A stretch of 11,494 nt of DNA from Candidatus Sabulitectum sp. Lineage in GTDB: Bacteria; Fermentibacterota; Fermentibacteria; Fermentibacterales; JCC-6. The notes under the pieces were generated by a model. That model ran no database searches. It was not told the origin of the DNA and was given only the letters and a program-made list of their open reading frames with translations. How positions within the stretch are numbered: position 1 is the stretch's first letter; every line of letters starts with the position of its first letter. A program made the position numbers and the translations under genes. Below, one piece after another: positions 1 through 6,242 of this stretch. Location: contig JAGLQD010000147.1 in assembly GCA_023136985.1 (NCBI GenBank), positions 1-11,494 of the forward strand, given 5' to 3'.

Positions 1-869
1 AAGGCCAGTATAACTTCCACCATTGCCATAAAAAGCCTCTGTCCGGCAATGACAACAGCAGCAGGCGCAATCAACATTGGCGCTGCTATGGCAGCAGCAG
101 CAGCCTCGCGAACACCAACACCGCCTGGGACGAAGAACACAATATAGCCTGCCAGCCATGACAGTGGTGCAGCGGCCAGAGAATGAGAAAAATGGAGTTC
201 AGTGAGCCCGGCACCCTTTAAAAGAAGAAAAAGAGACAATCCGCGAACCATCCATAAGAATGCATAGAGCAGAGTTGCTGCCGCTGCCGTTTTCATCGAT
301 GGAAGTTCCTGGACATCTATACCTTTCTTTCTGCAGAGAAAGCTCTGTACCGGGTGCAGAAGAGGAAGAAGAAGTATGGCGGACGCCGCTGCAATTGCTG
401 CAGTTTTTCCCCCTGTGTGCTGGAATACCTCCGGGCTGATAAGAGCAAGCAGTATTACAAGCAGCCCGATAGAGGCCACTGTGAAGAACAACTCGTATGC
501 CGTGGTTGCAGCGGCCTTCCCGGCTTTCATTCCACGGGCTTTCAGAAAACCTGCTCTGCCGGCGAACAACCAGATCTTCCCTGGAATGTATCTTCCAAGC
601 TGACTGGCATACCAGGCTGCAAACATTTCTCCCGCTGGGATCTTTGATCCCATTGATCTGCAGATAAGAACCCAGCCTGACGGGGTAAGGGCCAGAGAGG
701 CAGTGAGCAGAACTGCTGACAATGCAAGTTCTCCCAAGTTGAGCTGCCAGTTGTACCTGCCTACTTCTTGCAGCCAGCTTCCCCCGTTCTTCCAGATGAA
801 GAATGCTGCCAGGGCTGCAAGCAGGAAAAGGGCAATCCTTGAGATCATGGCGAGTTTACTGCCTTTCAC
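1..869 (-). CDS. UPF0104 / LPG-synthase-TM-like integral membrane protein, 3' end cut off by window edge
   Basis: This partial gene runs off the left edge; about 289 N-terminal residues are visible. It is highly hydrophobic, with several membrane segments (first at about residues 10-26). It carries two signatures of the UPF0104/YbhN family, related to the membrane part of lysylphosphatidylglycerol synthase: a GRYIPGKIW block near residues 92-100 and a PGGVGVREA block near 247-255. Family members are linked to lipid or glycolipid transfer or to regulation of glycosyltransferases; the substrate here is unknown. No soluble lysyl-transferase domain can be seen because the end is missing. I chose the GTG at 869 because it overlaps the upstream stop codon (GTGA), as elsewhere in this operon. 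An in-frame ATG at 848 is an alternative. It is the last visible gene of the sigma-led operon, next to glycosyltransferases, which suggests a glycolipid role. The GCA/GCT-rich stretch around 70-110 simply encodes an Ala run. Confidence 0.85.
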   Translation of the reverse strand, partial: MKGSKLAMISRIALFLLAALAAFFIWKNGGSWLQEVGRYNWQLNLGELALSAVLLTASLALTPSGWVLICRSMGSKIPAGEMFAAWYASQLGRYIPGKIWLFAGRAGFLKARGMKAGKAAATTAYELFFTVASIGLLVILLALISPEVFQHTGGKTAAIAAASAILLLPLLHPVQSFLCRKKGIDVQELPSMKTAAAATLLYAFLWMVRGLSLFLLLKGAGLTELHFSHSLAAAPLSWLAGYIVFFVPGGVGVREAAAAAIAAPMLIAPAAVVIAGQRLFMAMVEVILA

Positions 870-1744
870 AAAAGCCCATTTTCTTTGTACCAGTTCACAG
901 CGTCAATGGCAGTAAGAGCGAAGGAGCGTTCTGCTGTGAACCCTTTTTTCCCTGCTTTGTCAGTATTGCAGAATCTGTCCATCCCGAAGAGATTGTATCT
1001 GCTTCTGGAAAGAGCCTTCGGGCACAGTGGCCCCCAGGTAAGTGCAGTTCTGAAAACAAAGCGTGGAATGGGAAGGAACCTTACGGATTTACCCATTGCA
1101 ACTGAAATGTGTTGCGCAAGCTCTCTTATGGATAGTATCTGCGGGCCACCTATATTGTAGATCCCTTTTGAGAGGATTCCGCCGGGAAAGCTGTTAAGCA
1201 CTGCAGCTGCAACATCCCGCACATCAGTGGGCCTCGTTCTTGCTGATCCGGACCCTACAAGCGGGAACCAACCTTTGTGTACCTGCCGAAAAAGAGGAAA
1301 TTTATGCATGTCTCCCGGGCCGAACACGAAATCAGGTCTAAGGATCGTTACTCCTGGAGAGTTGGATACTAACTGCTTTTCAGCTTCCACTTTGGTGGAT
1401 TCGTAATCTCCCATTGGATCGTAATCTGAGCTTTCCCCTGCATTTGCAGAAAGACCGGTTACCCCTGGTGTACTCAGGTGTATCAGCGGGATTCCAGTTT
1501 TCCGGCACTGATCGCACAGGGTGGCGGGAAGCTGTACATTGGCGGCTTTCAGCTCTTTAATAGTTGCACCCTGACCCCCGAGCCTTCCAGCGCTGTTTAC
1601 CACAATATCAATTTCTGACGGAAGCTTTGTTAGGGGTCCATTCCGGGAGAAGCTGTGGGAAACAACATGGTGGCCGGCATTTTCCACTGCCTGTTTTATG
1701 TATCCGCCAATGAAGCCTGATGCGCCTGTGAGAAATACATTCAA
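866..1744 (-). CDS. NAD(P)-dependent nucleotide-sugar epimerase/dehydratase, extended SDR family
   Basis: The 292-residue protein has the extended short-chain dehydrogenase/reductase layout. A GASGFIG dinucleotide-binding motif lies at residues 7-13 next to the N-terminus. The catalytic YxxxK is DYESTK (Tyr114, Lys118), preceded by an HLST strand (90-92) that supplies the active-site Ser/Thr. RPDFVFGPGD (136-145) is the usual substrate-loop entry. Such enzymes epimerise, dehydrate or reduce NDP-sugars, or act on hydroxysteroid- or flavonoid-like substrates; the sequence does not fix the substrate. Its position between a GT4 transferase and a UPF0104 membrane protein favours a sugar-nucleotide or lipid-linked sugar. 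Its ATG overlaps the upstream stop by 4 bp (ATGA) and its own stop overlaps the next start by 4 bp, so coupled translation is likely. Length is at the short end of the extended SDRs but complete. Confidence 0.88.
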   Translation of the reverse strand: MNVFLTGASGFIGGYIKQAVENAGHHVVSHSFSRNGPLTKLPSEIDIVVNSAGRLGGQGATIKELKAANVQLPATLCDQCRKTGIPLIHLSTPGVTGLSANAGESSDYDPMGDYESTKVEAEKQLVSNSPGVTILRPDFVFGPGDMHKFPLFRQVHKGWFPLVGSGSARTRPTDVRDVAAAVLNSFPGGILSKGIYNIGGPQILSIRELAQHISVAMGKSVRFLPIPRFVFRTALTWGPLCPKALSRSRYNLFGMDRFCNTDKAGKKGFTAERSFALTAIDAVNWYKENGLL

Positions 1745-2802
1745 GAGATCGCCTCCAGAAGCTTTTTAGTATAGGTTGCCCATGAGAATTCTGAGGCTTT
1801 TGAGGCTATTCTCTCAGAGGTGATTTCTTTTCCGGTAAGTGCAGAACATTTCAGTATTGCTTCAGCAAGACTCTCCGGTGTTGCCTGCTTTGCTGCTGTT
1901 CCTGTTCTGCCAGGATCAATTGTCTCGGCAAGTCCACCCTTGTCTGTTACTACCATTGGTTTCCTGAAGGCAAGTGCTATCTGGGCAATACCGCTCTGGG
2001 ATGCTCTCCTGTAGGGAAGAACAACTATGTCTGCCGCATTGAACCATGTACCCACATCGCTTTCAGGTATGAAGGAGTTCTCCCAGAGAAGTCTCGGGGA
2101 TTCGAAATTACGATCCGTGTAGTTTTCTCCAGCGGCAATAATACGGTATTCTTCCGGAAGAAGATCACATGCTTCAATCAGAATATCCAGCCCTTTGTAT
2201 TCCCTTACGAGCCCGAAGAAAAGAAGAGCTTTCTCTTCGGGCTTCAAACCCAGTTTCTTTCTTGCTTCCGTCCTTGATAAACCTGTGGACAGGTACTGGT
2301 CATAGATCGGATGAAAAAGTCTGATAGATCTTTTGCCGGTTAACAATGCTTCCTTTTCAGCCTGTTCTGAATGAACCACAAGCATATCCTGCTGGCTGAA
2401 GAAATGTTGTGAAAAGGCCTTGGCAAAAGGAAAAGACTCATGAGGTTTGATGTTGTGACAAATGGCAACTGATTTTATACCTCCTGGATTCACTGCGGTA
2501 AGGCATGGAGCGAAGAAGGGGTGCCACCACTGAGAGATAATGAGATCAGGCTTTAAACTGGCGATGATCTGTCTTGTTTTCTTCCAGGAGAAGGGTTTGT
2601 AAGAATGAAGAATACCTTCAGAGCTGCTGTATCCCTTTTCGTACTGTGTTTTGCCTGGGAAAAGGAAACCGGGATAAAGGTGTGAGTAGTTTATACCGGT
2701 CACACTGCAGTTCTCTTTCTCCAGTGCAGAGAAAAGCATTTTTCCGAATTGTGCTATTCCTCCCCGGTAAGGGGGAAGAGGGCTTACCAGAGCAACTTTC
2801 AT
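1741..2802 (-). CDS. GT4-family glycosyltransferase (GT-B fold)
   Basis: The 353-residue protein starts with the glycine-rich acceptor loop typical of GT4 (PPYRGGIAQF, 10-19). It has a second Rossmann domain beginning at KALLFFGLVREYKGLD (191-206), the phosphate/donor-binding region of GT-B enzymes. The donor site SQSGIAQIALAFRKPMVVTD (268-287) followed by GGLAETI matches the GT4 branch with a 'tQSGv..A...gkPvv.td.GGlpE' pattern rather than the classic EX7E pair. It would transfer a sugar from an NDP-donor to a growing glycan or lipid acceptor at the inner face of the cytoplasmic membrane. No transmembrane helix is evident. The start overlaps the GT2 stop by 4 bp (ATGA) without a clear Shine-Dalgarno, indicating translational coupling. 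Donor and acceptor cannot be assigned from sequence. Confidence 0.9.
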   Translation of the reverse strand: MKVALVSPLPPYRGGIAQFGKMLFSALEKENCSVTGINYSHLYPGFLFPGKTQYEKGYSSSEGILHSYKPFSWKKTRQIIASLKPDLIISQWWHPFFAPCLTAVNPGGIKSVAICHNIKPHESFPFAKAFSQHFFSQQDMLVVHSEQAEKEALLTGKRSIRLFHPIYDQYLSTGLSRTEARKKLGLKPEEKALLFFGLVREYKGLDILIEACDLLPEEYRIIAAGENYTDRNFESPRLLWENSFIPESDVGTWFNAADIVVLPYRRASQSGIAQIALAFRKPMVVTDKGGLAETIDPGRTGTAAKQATPESLAEAILKCSALTGKEITSERIASKASEFSWATYTKKLLEAIS

Positions 2803-3731
2803 TTTGTCTGAGATGTTATTGTGTATGGTTTGCGTGGATTGAAACGAAGGATCATTTCACCAAGCAGCCCCATGGAAATGAATTGAAATCCAGCAAGCAT
2901 AAGAAATACACCCATGAGAAGAAGTGGTCTGCTGCCTATGGATTCGCCTCCGATCCAGAGGATTGACAGGTATATGTTAATCACAAAACCCACAAAAGAG
3001 AGCAGCGTACCTATTCCGCCGAAGAAATGAAGAGGTCTGTATGAGTAACGACCAAGGAACAGTACTGTGATCAGATCCGTATAACCTCTGAAGAATCTGG
3101 CCAGACCGTACTTGCTCTGCCCGTGCTTCCGCGGACGGTGGTTTACTGCTTTCTCTCCAACCTTGAACCCGTTCCGAAAGGCAAGAACAGGAGTATAACG
3201 GTGCATCTCTCCATACAGCTCAAGAGATTTGGCTGCAGCTTTCCTGTAAACTTTCAGTCCGCAGTTGAAATCATGAAGATGAATTCCAGTGGTAAGTCCA
3301 ACAACTCCGTTGAATATTTTTGAAGGCAATCGCTTTCCTGCAGGATCATTTCTTACTTTCTTCCATCCGCTTACCAGATCCAGACCTTCCTTCTCCATGA
3401 TATCCATCATGGGAAGAATCTCTGCAGGGTCATCCTGCAGATCGGCATCAAGAGTGGCAATGAACTGGCCATCAGCTTTATCAAACCCCGCAGCAAGTGC
3501 AGCAGCCTTTCCCCGGTTCGCTCCGAATCTGAGCCCCTTCAGAGGGTACCTGCCTGAGAGATCCGAAATAGTGTCCCAGGTGCCATCATTGCTTCCATCA
3601 TCGATGATTACAGCATTCCAGCTTTTCTTCCCCATTGCTTCAGAAATTTCAGCAAGCAACTCACGCAGGCTCTCTGCTTCATTGTATGCCGGAATCACAA
3701 CAGTAATTAATATGTCATTATTGATATTCAT
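2799..3731 (-). CDS. GT2 glycosyltransferase, DPM1/GtrB/ArnC-like, with two C-terminal TM helices
   Basis: The N-terminal 230 residues form a GT-A domain: TVVIPAYNEAESL (10-22), IDDGSNDGT (43-51) and the metal/donor-binding DADLQDDP (95-102). HDFNCGLKVYR (153-163) and RPRKHGQSKYG (199-209) are characteristic of polyprenyl-phosphate glycosyltransferases. Two membrane helices follow at about 236-260 and 268-293, introduced by a YRPLHFFG segment common in bacterial members. These enzymes load a sugar onto undecaprenyl phosphate on the cytoplasmic side, giving a lipid-linked donor that is flipped and used outside. The start overlaps the lpxH-like gene by 14 bp. With GT4, epimerase and UPF0104 downstream, the block reads as a lipid-linked glycan modification pathway. 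The sugar is not predictable. Confidence 0.92.
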   Translation of the reverse strand: MNINNDILITVVIPAYNEAESLRELLAEISEAMGKKSWNAVIIDDGSNDGTWDTISDLSGRYPLKGLRFGANRGKAAALAAGFDKADGQFIATLDADLQDDPAEILPMMDIMEKEGLDLVSGWKKVRNDPAGKRLPSKIFNGVVGLTTGIHLHDFNCGLKVYRKAAAKSLELYGEMHRYTPVLAFRNGFKVGEKAVNHRPRKHGQSKYGLARFFRGYTDLITVLFLGRYSYRPLHFFGGIGTLLSFVGFVINIYLSILWIGGESIGSRPLLLMGVFLMLAGFQFISMGLLGEMILRFNPRKPYTITSQTK

Positions 3732-4437
3732 GTAGTTTTATCTCCCCTCCGCCTACCCTCAAGTATGTGAAGTGAGAAATCCAGTCGCCAAGTGATGCAT
3801 GAATGAGGTTTCCGTGGTCTACCACAGAAGGACAATGTGTGTGTCCCGTAATAACAAGTCTGGTGCCATTGTCTGCCTGATCCAGTACCCAGCGGGTCAT
3901 GTATTCTGGAATTGAATCAACCTGTTTGCGGAGTATTCTCTTGCTGGTGTGAGAAAAGAGATTAGCAAGAGCAGTGGCAATAGTGGGATGTACCATTGAA
4001 AAAAGAAATTTTACAGGTGTTGAGCGTAAAACCGGTTTCATCATTCTGTATCCAGTATCGCCGGTTCCCAGCCCGTCACCATGAGACAGAAGGGTTTTTC
4101 TGCCGTCGATAATTTCAGAATAGACGGTATTGTAGATTATCTGCATTCCAGTTTCCGATTCAAGCTTGCTGCCGCACCACCAGTCATGGTTCCCTGGAAG
4201 GAAAAATACCTTCCAGCTGCAATCCGACAGATCTCTAAGAAGAGAGAGTACATCAGAAAAACCAGCAGGAATCACAGTACGGTATTCAAACCAGTAATCA
4301 AAAAGATCACCAAGAATCCAGAGTCGACCGGGTTCTTTCTTCTTCAGATCCTTTAGAAAATTCTTTAAAGGTTCCCTGCCGGGATGGTACTTTCCGGTGG
4401 GATAGAGGTGTACATCGCTGATAAAGTAGTGGTTCAC
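3718..4437 (-). CDS. lpxH: UDP-2,3-diacylglucosamine pyrophosphohydrolase-like metallophosphoesterase
   Basis: The 239-residue protein is a calcineurin-like phosphoesterase with every motif in order: SDVHL (D8, H10), GDLFDYWFEY (D44), PGNHDWW (N83, H84), SHGDG (H119) and GHTH (H199, H201). The DLFDYWFEYRTVIP string is typical of LpxH-type enzymes of the FCB group. LpxH cleaves UDP-2,3-diacylglucosamine to lipid X plus UMP, an early lipid A step at the cytoplasmic membrane. Length matches the family. The GTG start overlaps the lipoprotein stop (GTGA) and has a GAGGA about 5 nt upstream. Finding it inside a sigma-factor operon rather than with other lpx genes is notable. It could be a paralogue acting on another nucleotide-linked lipid, so the symbol is given by family resemblance only. 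Confidence 0.85.
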   Translation of the reverse strand: MNHYFISDVHLYPTGKYHPGREPLKNFLKDLKKKEPGRLWILGDLFDYWFEYRTVIPAGFSDVLSLLRDLSDCSWKVFFLPGNHDWWCGSKLESETGMQIIYNTVYSEIIDGRKTLLSHGDGLGTGDTGYRMMKPVLRSTPVKFLFSMVHPTIATALANLFSHTSKRILRKQVDSIPEYMTRWVLDQADNGTRLVITGHTHCPSVVDHGNLIHASLGDWISHFTYLRVGGGEIKLHEYQ

Positions 4438-4928
4438 TGAGATCCTCGCAGAGTCCTTTCAACACAGCCGAATCCATATGCGCTCACAACGGTCCCATCA
4501 CTGCGGACAAGAGATGCAACAGGGAGATGATCTGTAACAAGAAAGTCTTTCAGTTCTTCATCTCCCAGAGCGACACTGAGGGATATGCCCAGTGCGTTCA
4601 ACTGAGTCTGAGATGCATTGCGTACTGTAGACGTGAACTGAACTGGAATAGCTGTTATTCCTCTCTCATGAACGGTGGACAGAGACAAAAGGTCACTTTC
4701 ATTCTCAGTGTATTCGCCCAGAGGCAACCAGCAGTACAGAAGAACTGCATTGTGATCGCTCTCGTTCATTTCGAAAAAACCATCAGCACCAGGCAGAAGA
4801 ACTGTTCCAGGCAGGGAAAGTACTTGTTCCGGGCTTACAACAGCAATGGTTTCCAGAGAATCGTTTCCGTCTTTACACCCGGACAATACGAGCAGAAGAG
4901 AAATTGCAAAACTGATACTTCTTACCAT
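4434..4928 (-). CDS. Lipoprotein with thioredoxin/TlpA-like fold lacking the CxxC active site
   Basis: The 164-residue product begins with a short lipoprotein signal peptide: basic Arg3, a hydrophobic core at 5-15 and lipobox LSGC with the lipidated Cys at 18. The rest resembles a TlpA/thioredoxin domain. There is a beta strand AVLLYCW (61-67), then helix start LGEYTENESDLLSLS where the redox CxxC would sit (about 70-73, here LGEY), a GISLSVALGDEEL segment, and DHLPVASLVRSDGTVV (133-148) where the cis-Pro and following strands normally lie. The redox pair is therefore absent; the only other cysteines are C66 and C155. A role in sensing or chaperoning rather than disulfide exchange is possible. 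Start ATG has GAGGT about 9 nt upstream and lies 2 nt after the preceding stop. The fold assignment is by pattern, not alignment, and is moderately sure; the lipoprotein call is firm. Confidence 0.75.
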   Translation of the reverse strand: MVRSISFAISLLLVLSGCKDGNDSLETIAVVSPEQVLSLPGTVLLPGADGFFEMNESDHNAVLLYCWLPLGEYTENESDLLSLSTVHERGITAIPVQFTSTVRNASQTQLNALGISLSVALGDEELKDFLVTDHLPVASLVRSDGTVVSAYGFGCVERTLRGSQ

Positions 4929-4930
4929 GT

Positions 4931-5263
4931 TTATGGTACCTCGCTAAATATAATTGATACTGTACCATCGGTTTCCGTGTAATCAAGCGGGAATGGGATC
5001 TCATCCGGCAATCTGCGATTCGGAAGGGTGGTTCTTCCACAGTTCTCTATGGTAACAAAGGTAACCATTTCTCCGATATCCACAGTTATGGTAATGGGGT
5101 AGATATCCCAGCTGCCTTCCCCTCGTTGTTCTGCCAGAATCCATGAGATGGCTGAAAGATCATTGCCTGATCTTATGGAATTTGCAGGTGACCTGAACAG
5201 CAACAAAGGCAGAAGAACAATCAGAGTGCCTGCTGCTTTTAACATACCCGAGGGAAGAATCAC
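4931..5263 (-). CDS. Small exported protein of unknown function
   Basis: I do not recognise this 110-residue protein. It has an N-terminal hydrophobic segment (about residues 8-23, with Lys9 ahead of it and Arg24 after) that looks like a signal peptide or single anchor, with a possible cleavage near SPA-NS (25-29). The remainder alternates short beta-like strands (SWDIYPITITVDIGEMVTFV, 51-70) and includes one cysteine (C75) and a Pro-rich stretch (80-92), suggesting a small secreted beta-sandwich. The GTG start overlaps the anti-sigma stop (GTGA); an in-frame ATG lies at 5245 and would shorten the protein by six residues. Its place right after sigma/anti-sigma and before a lipoprotein suggests an envelope role, perhaps tied to the signal, but this is inference from position alone. 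Confidence 0.7.
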   Translation of the reverse strand: MILPSGMLKAAGTLIVLLPLLLFRSPANSIRSGNDLSAISWILAEQRGEGSWDIYPITITVDIGEMVTFVTIENCGRTTLPNRRLPDEIPFPLDYTETDGTVSIIFSEVP

Positions 5264-5487
5264 GCTTTATCAAACAGGCTGGATATAGAACTTTTTAGAG
5301 CCTGCGGAGCAGAAGTTCTAAGTAATCCCACAGTTCGCCCATGGAGTTTTGAGGCTCTACCAAGAAATCTCTCGCAGTTGGGGCAACTTTTGAGATGATT
5401 CTCGACTCTGATCACCTTCTCCGGAACTAGTTCACCGGAAATGTAATCGTTGTAATGATCAAGAACAAAAATACATTCAGGACTCAT
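5260..5487 (-). CDS. Soluble zinc-binding anti-sigma factor (ZAS / zf-HC2 type)
   Basis: This small protein (75 residues from the chosen start) has the zinc anti-sigma signature: a Cys near the N-terminus (SPEC), an L-x-x-Y-ISGEL turn, then HLKSCPNC, i.e. H-x3-C-x2-C. The C-terminal LRTSAPQALKSSISSLF resembles the tail of RsrA/mycothiol-system anti-sigma factors that contacts the sigma factor. No membrane helix is present, so it acts in the cytoplasm by sequestering its sigma partner. In RsrA-like relatives oxidation of the Cys/His cluster releases zinc and the sigma factor. The ATG at 5487 is chosen because purine-rich AAGGATTGGAGG lies just upstream; an ATG at 5505 would add six residues but has no ribosome-binding site. 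The start lies inside the sigma gene (11-bp overlap), the usual partner arrangement. Confidence 0.88.
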   Translation of the reverse strand: MSPECIFVLDHYNDYISGELVPEKVIRVENHLKSCPNCERFLGRASKLHGRTVGLLRTSAPQALKSSISSLFDKA

Positions 5488-6040
5488 TGGCCTCCAATCC
5501 TTCATTGAACCACTGGCTGAGCATACTCTGCATTGAGGCTCTGGCCCGGTGTAGCCTTGATCTTACGGTTCCCACGGGAATTTCAAGCAACTTTGCTGTT
5601 TCTGCGTAAGAAAATCCTTCTACATCACAGAGCAGCACAACACTTCTGAAATCGATGCTGAGCCTGGCCATTGCCTTCTCTATATCTTCACGCATCATAC
5701 CACGAAGAAACAACTCAAAGGGCTGAGGCCAGACGCTTCCAGTGAATCTTTGATCACCTGATTCAACCTGGTCAGTCCAGTCGCTGGGAACCTCACCTCT
5801 GCTTTTAGCCCTGTGCTGGTTAAAAAATATGTTTCTCATGATTGCGAACAACCAAGCCCTGGCATTAGTTCCCTGCTTGAACTGCTCTGCAGCTTTAAGT
5901 GATCTTGCGCAGGTCTCCTGTACAAGATCTCCCGCATCCTCATTGTTTCTTACAAGATGCCACGCATACCTGTACATACTGTCCAGGTTTGCCATCACTT
6001 CACCCTCAAATGCCAGCCTTTTCTCGGACTTTTTATTCAT
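5477..6040 (-). CDS. ECF (group 4) sigma factor, SigH/RpoE-like
   Basis: The product (187 residues) has only sigma regions 2 and 4. Region 2 spans about residues 12-80, with the DLVQETCARSLKAAEQF helix and NARAWLFAIMRNIFFNQHR, which bind core RNA polymerase and melt the -10 element. Region 4 spans about 118-172, with FSYAETAKLLEIPVGTVRSRLHRAR forming the -35-reading helix-turn-helix (about 20 residues around IPVGTVRSRLHRAR are near-canonical). A short variable linker separates them. The ATG at 6040 is used, with GGAGG 4 nt upstream; a TTG just before it (6043) would be too close to that site. It heads the leftward operon and overlaps its anti-sigma gene, so autoregulation is likely, although I could not pick out a convincing ECF promoter upstream. 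Confidence 0.95.
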   Translation of the reverse strand: MNKKSEKRLAFEGEVMANLDSMYRYAWHLVRNNEDAGDLVQETCARSLKAAEQFKQGTNARAWLFAIMRNIFFNQHRAKSRGEVPSDWTDQVESGDQRFTGSVWPQPFELFLRGMMREDIEKAMARLSIDFRSVVLLCDVEGFSYAETAKLLEIPVGTVRSRLHRARASMQSMLSQWFNEGLEANES

Positions 6041-6046
6041 CAATCC

Positions 6047-6058
6047 TCCATGTATGGA
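6047..6058. repeat. Short inverted repeat over the sigma-factor ribosome-binding site
   Basis: A 5-bp inverted repeat, TCCAT-GT-ATGGA, lies just upstream of the sigma gene. Its left arm (plus-strand view) overlaps the CCTCC that is the GGAGG ribosome-binding site on the minus strand. It could be an operator half-site pair or a small RNA hairpin limiting translation, but 10 paired bases can occur by chance. Confidence 0.3.
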
Positions 6059-6160
6059 ACATTAGCAAAAGGCACCCCTTCGGCAAGTGCTGTAAATCCG
6101 GGCAGTGTAGCTGAGTGACAGTTCTTTCTGCCTTCCTATGTTGCGGCGAAATGGGTACAT

Positions 6161-6176
6161 CCACAACCTGTAGTAG
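6161..6176. promoter_or_regulatory. Candidate NrdR box 1 (upstream, weaker)
   Basis: CCACAACCTGTAGTAG agrees with the 16-bp NrdR consensus acaCwAtATaTwGtgt at about 10 positions, keeping the CAC..GT dyad. It starts exactly 32 bp before the stronger box, the spacing (about three helical turns) seen for paired NrdR sites in front of ribonucleotide reductase operons. NrdR represses RNR genes when bound to dATP/ATP. The match alone is modest; the spacing and the gene downstream raise its value. Confidence 0.4.
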
Positions 6177-6183
6177 TCAGGGG

Positions 6184-6210
6184 TTGTTTTAGACACTAAA
6201 TATTGATAAT
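6184..6210 (+). promoter_or_regulatory. Possible nrdJ promoter
   Basis: GATAAT at 6205-6210 matches the sigma-70 -10 hexamer at 5 of 6 positions. The -35 candidate TTGTTT (6184-6189) is weak and the spacer is short at 15 bp. Transcription would start near 6217, giving a leader of about 26 nt that carries the AGGGGAG ribosome-binding site. The whole region is shared with the divergent sigma-factor operon. No cobalamin riboswitch fits in so short a leader. Confidence 0.3.
6193..6208. promoter_or_regulatory. Candidate NrdR box 2 (downstream, stronger)
   Basis: ACACTAAATATTGATA matches 12 of 16 positions of the NrdR consensus, including 12 of the first 13. It ends 34 bp before the nrdJ start codon and overlaps the likely -10 element (GATAAT, 6205-6210), so bound repressor would block RNA polymerase. 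Supports nrdJ control by the deoxynucleotide-sensing repressor NrdR, whose own gene is not in this window. Confidence 0.5.
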
Positions 6211-6242
6211 TTTGGCAAAACAAATTTTTGAGGGGAGATATT

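Noticed and set aside
66..112. GCA/GCT-rich microsatellite-like tract
   Set aside because: It is explained by consecutive Ala codons in a membrane helix of the UPF0104 protein, with mixed Ala codons rather than a clean repeat.
354..1160. Several plus-strand open frames of 60-100 codons at the left end
   Set aside because: They are opposite the UPF0104 and epimerase genes, whose minus-strand products carry clear family motifs.
2574..2966. A 130-codon plus-strand open frame spanning the GT4/GT2 junction
   Set aside because: It runs antisense across two recognised genes and has low-complexity Lys/Ser-rich composition with no known domain.
6072..6090. GCAC...GTGC hairpin upstream of the sigma gene
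   Set aside because: The stem is only 4 bp plus G-U pairs, with no U-tract; not a supported terminator or riboregulator.
6059..6242. Possible cobalamin riboswitch or ECF autoregulatory promoter in the divergent region
   Set aside because: The nrdJ leader is far too short for a cobalamin riboswitch and no B12-box was seen. Minus-strand GAAC-like -35 candidates had no convincing -10 at proper spacing.
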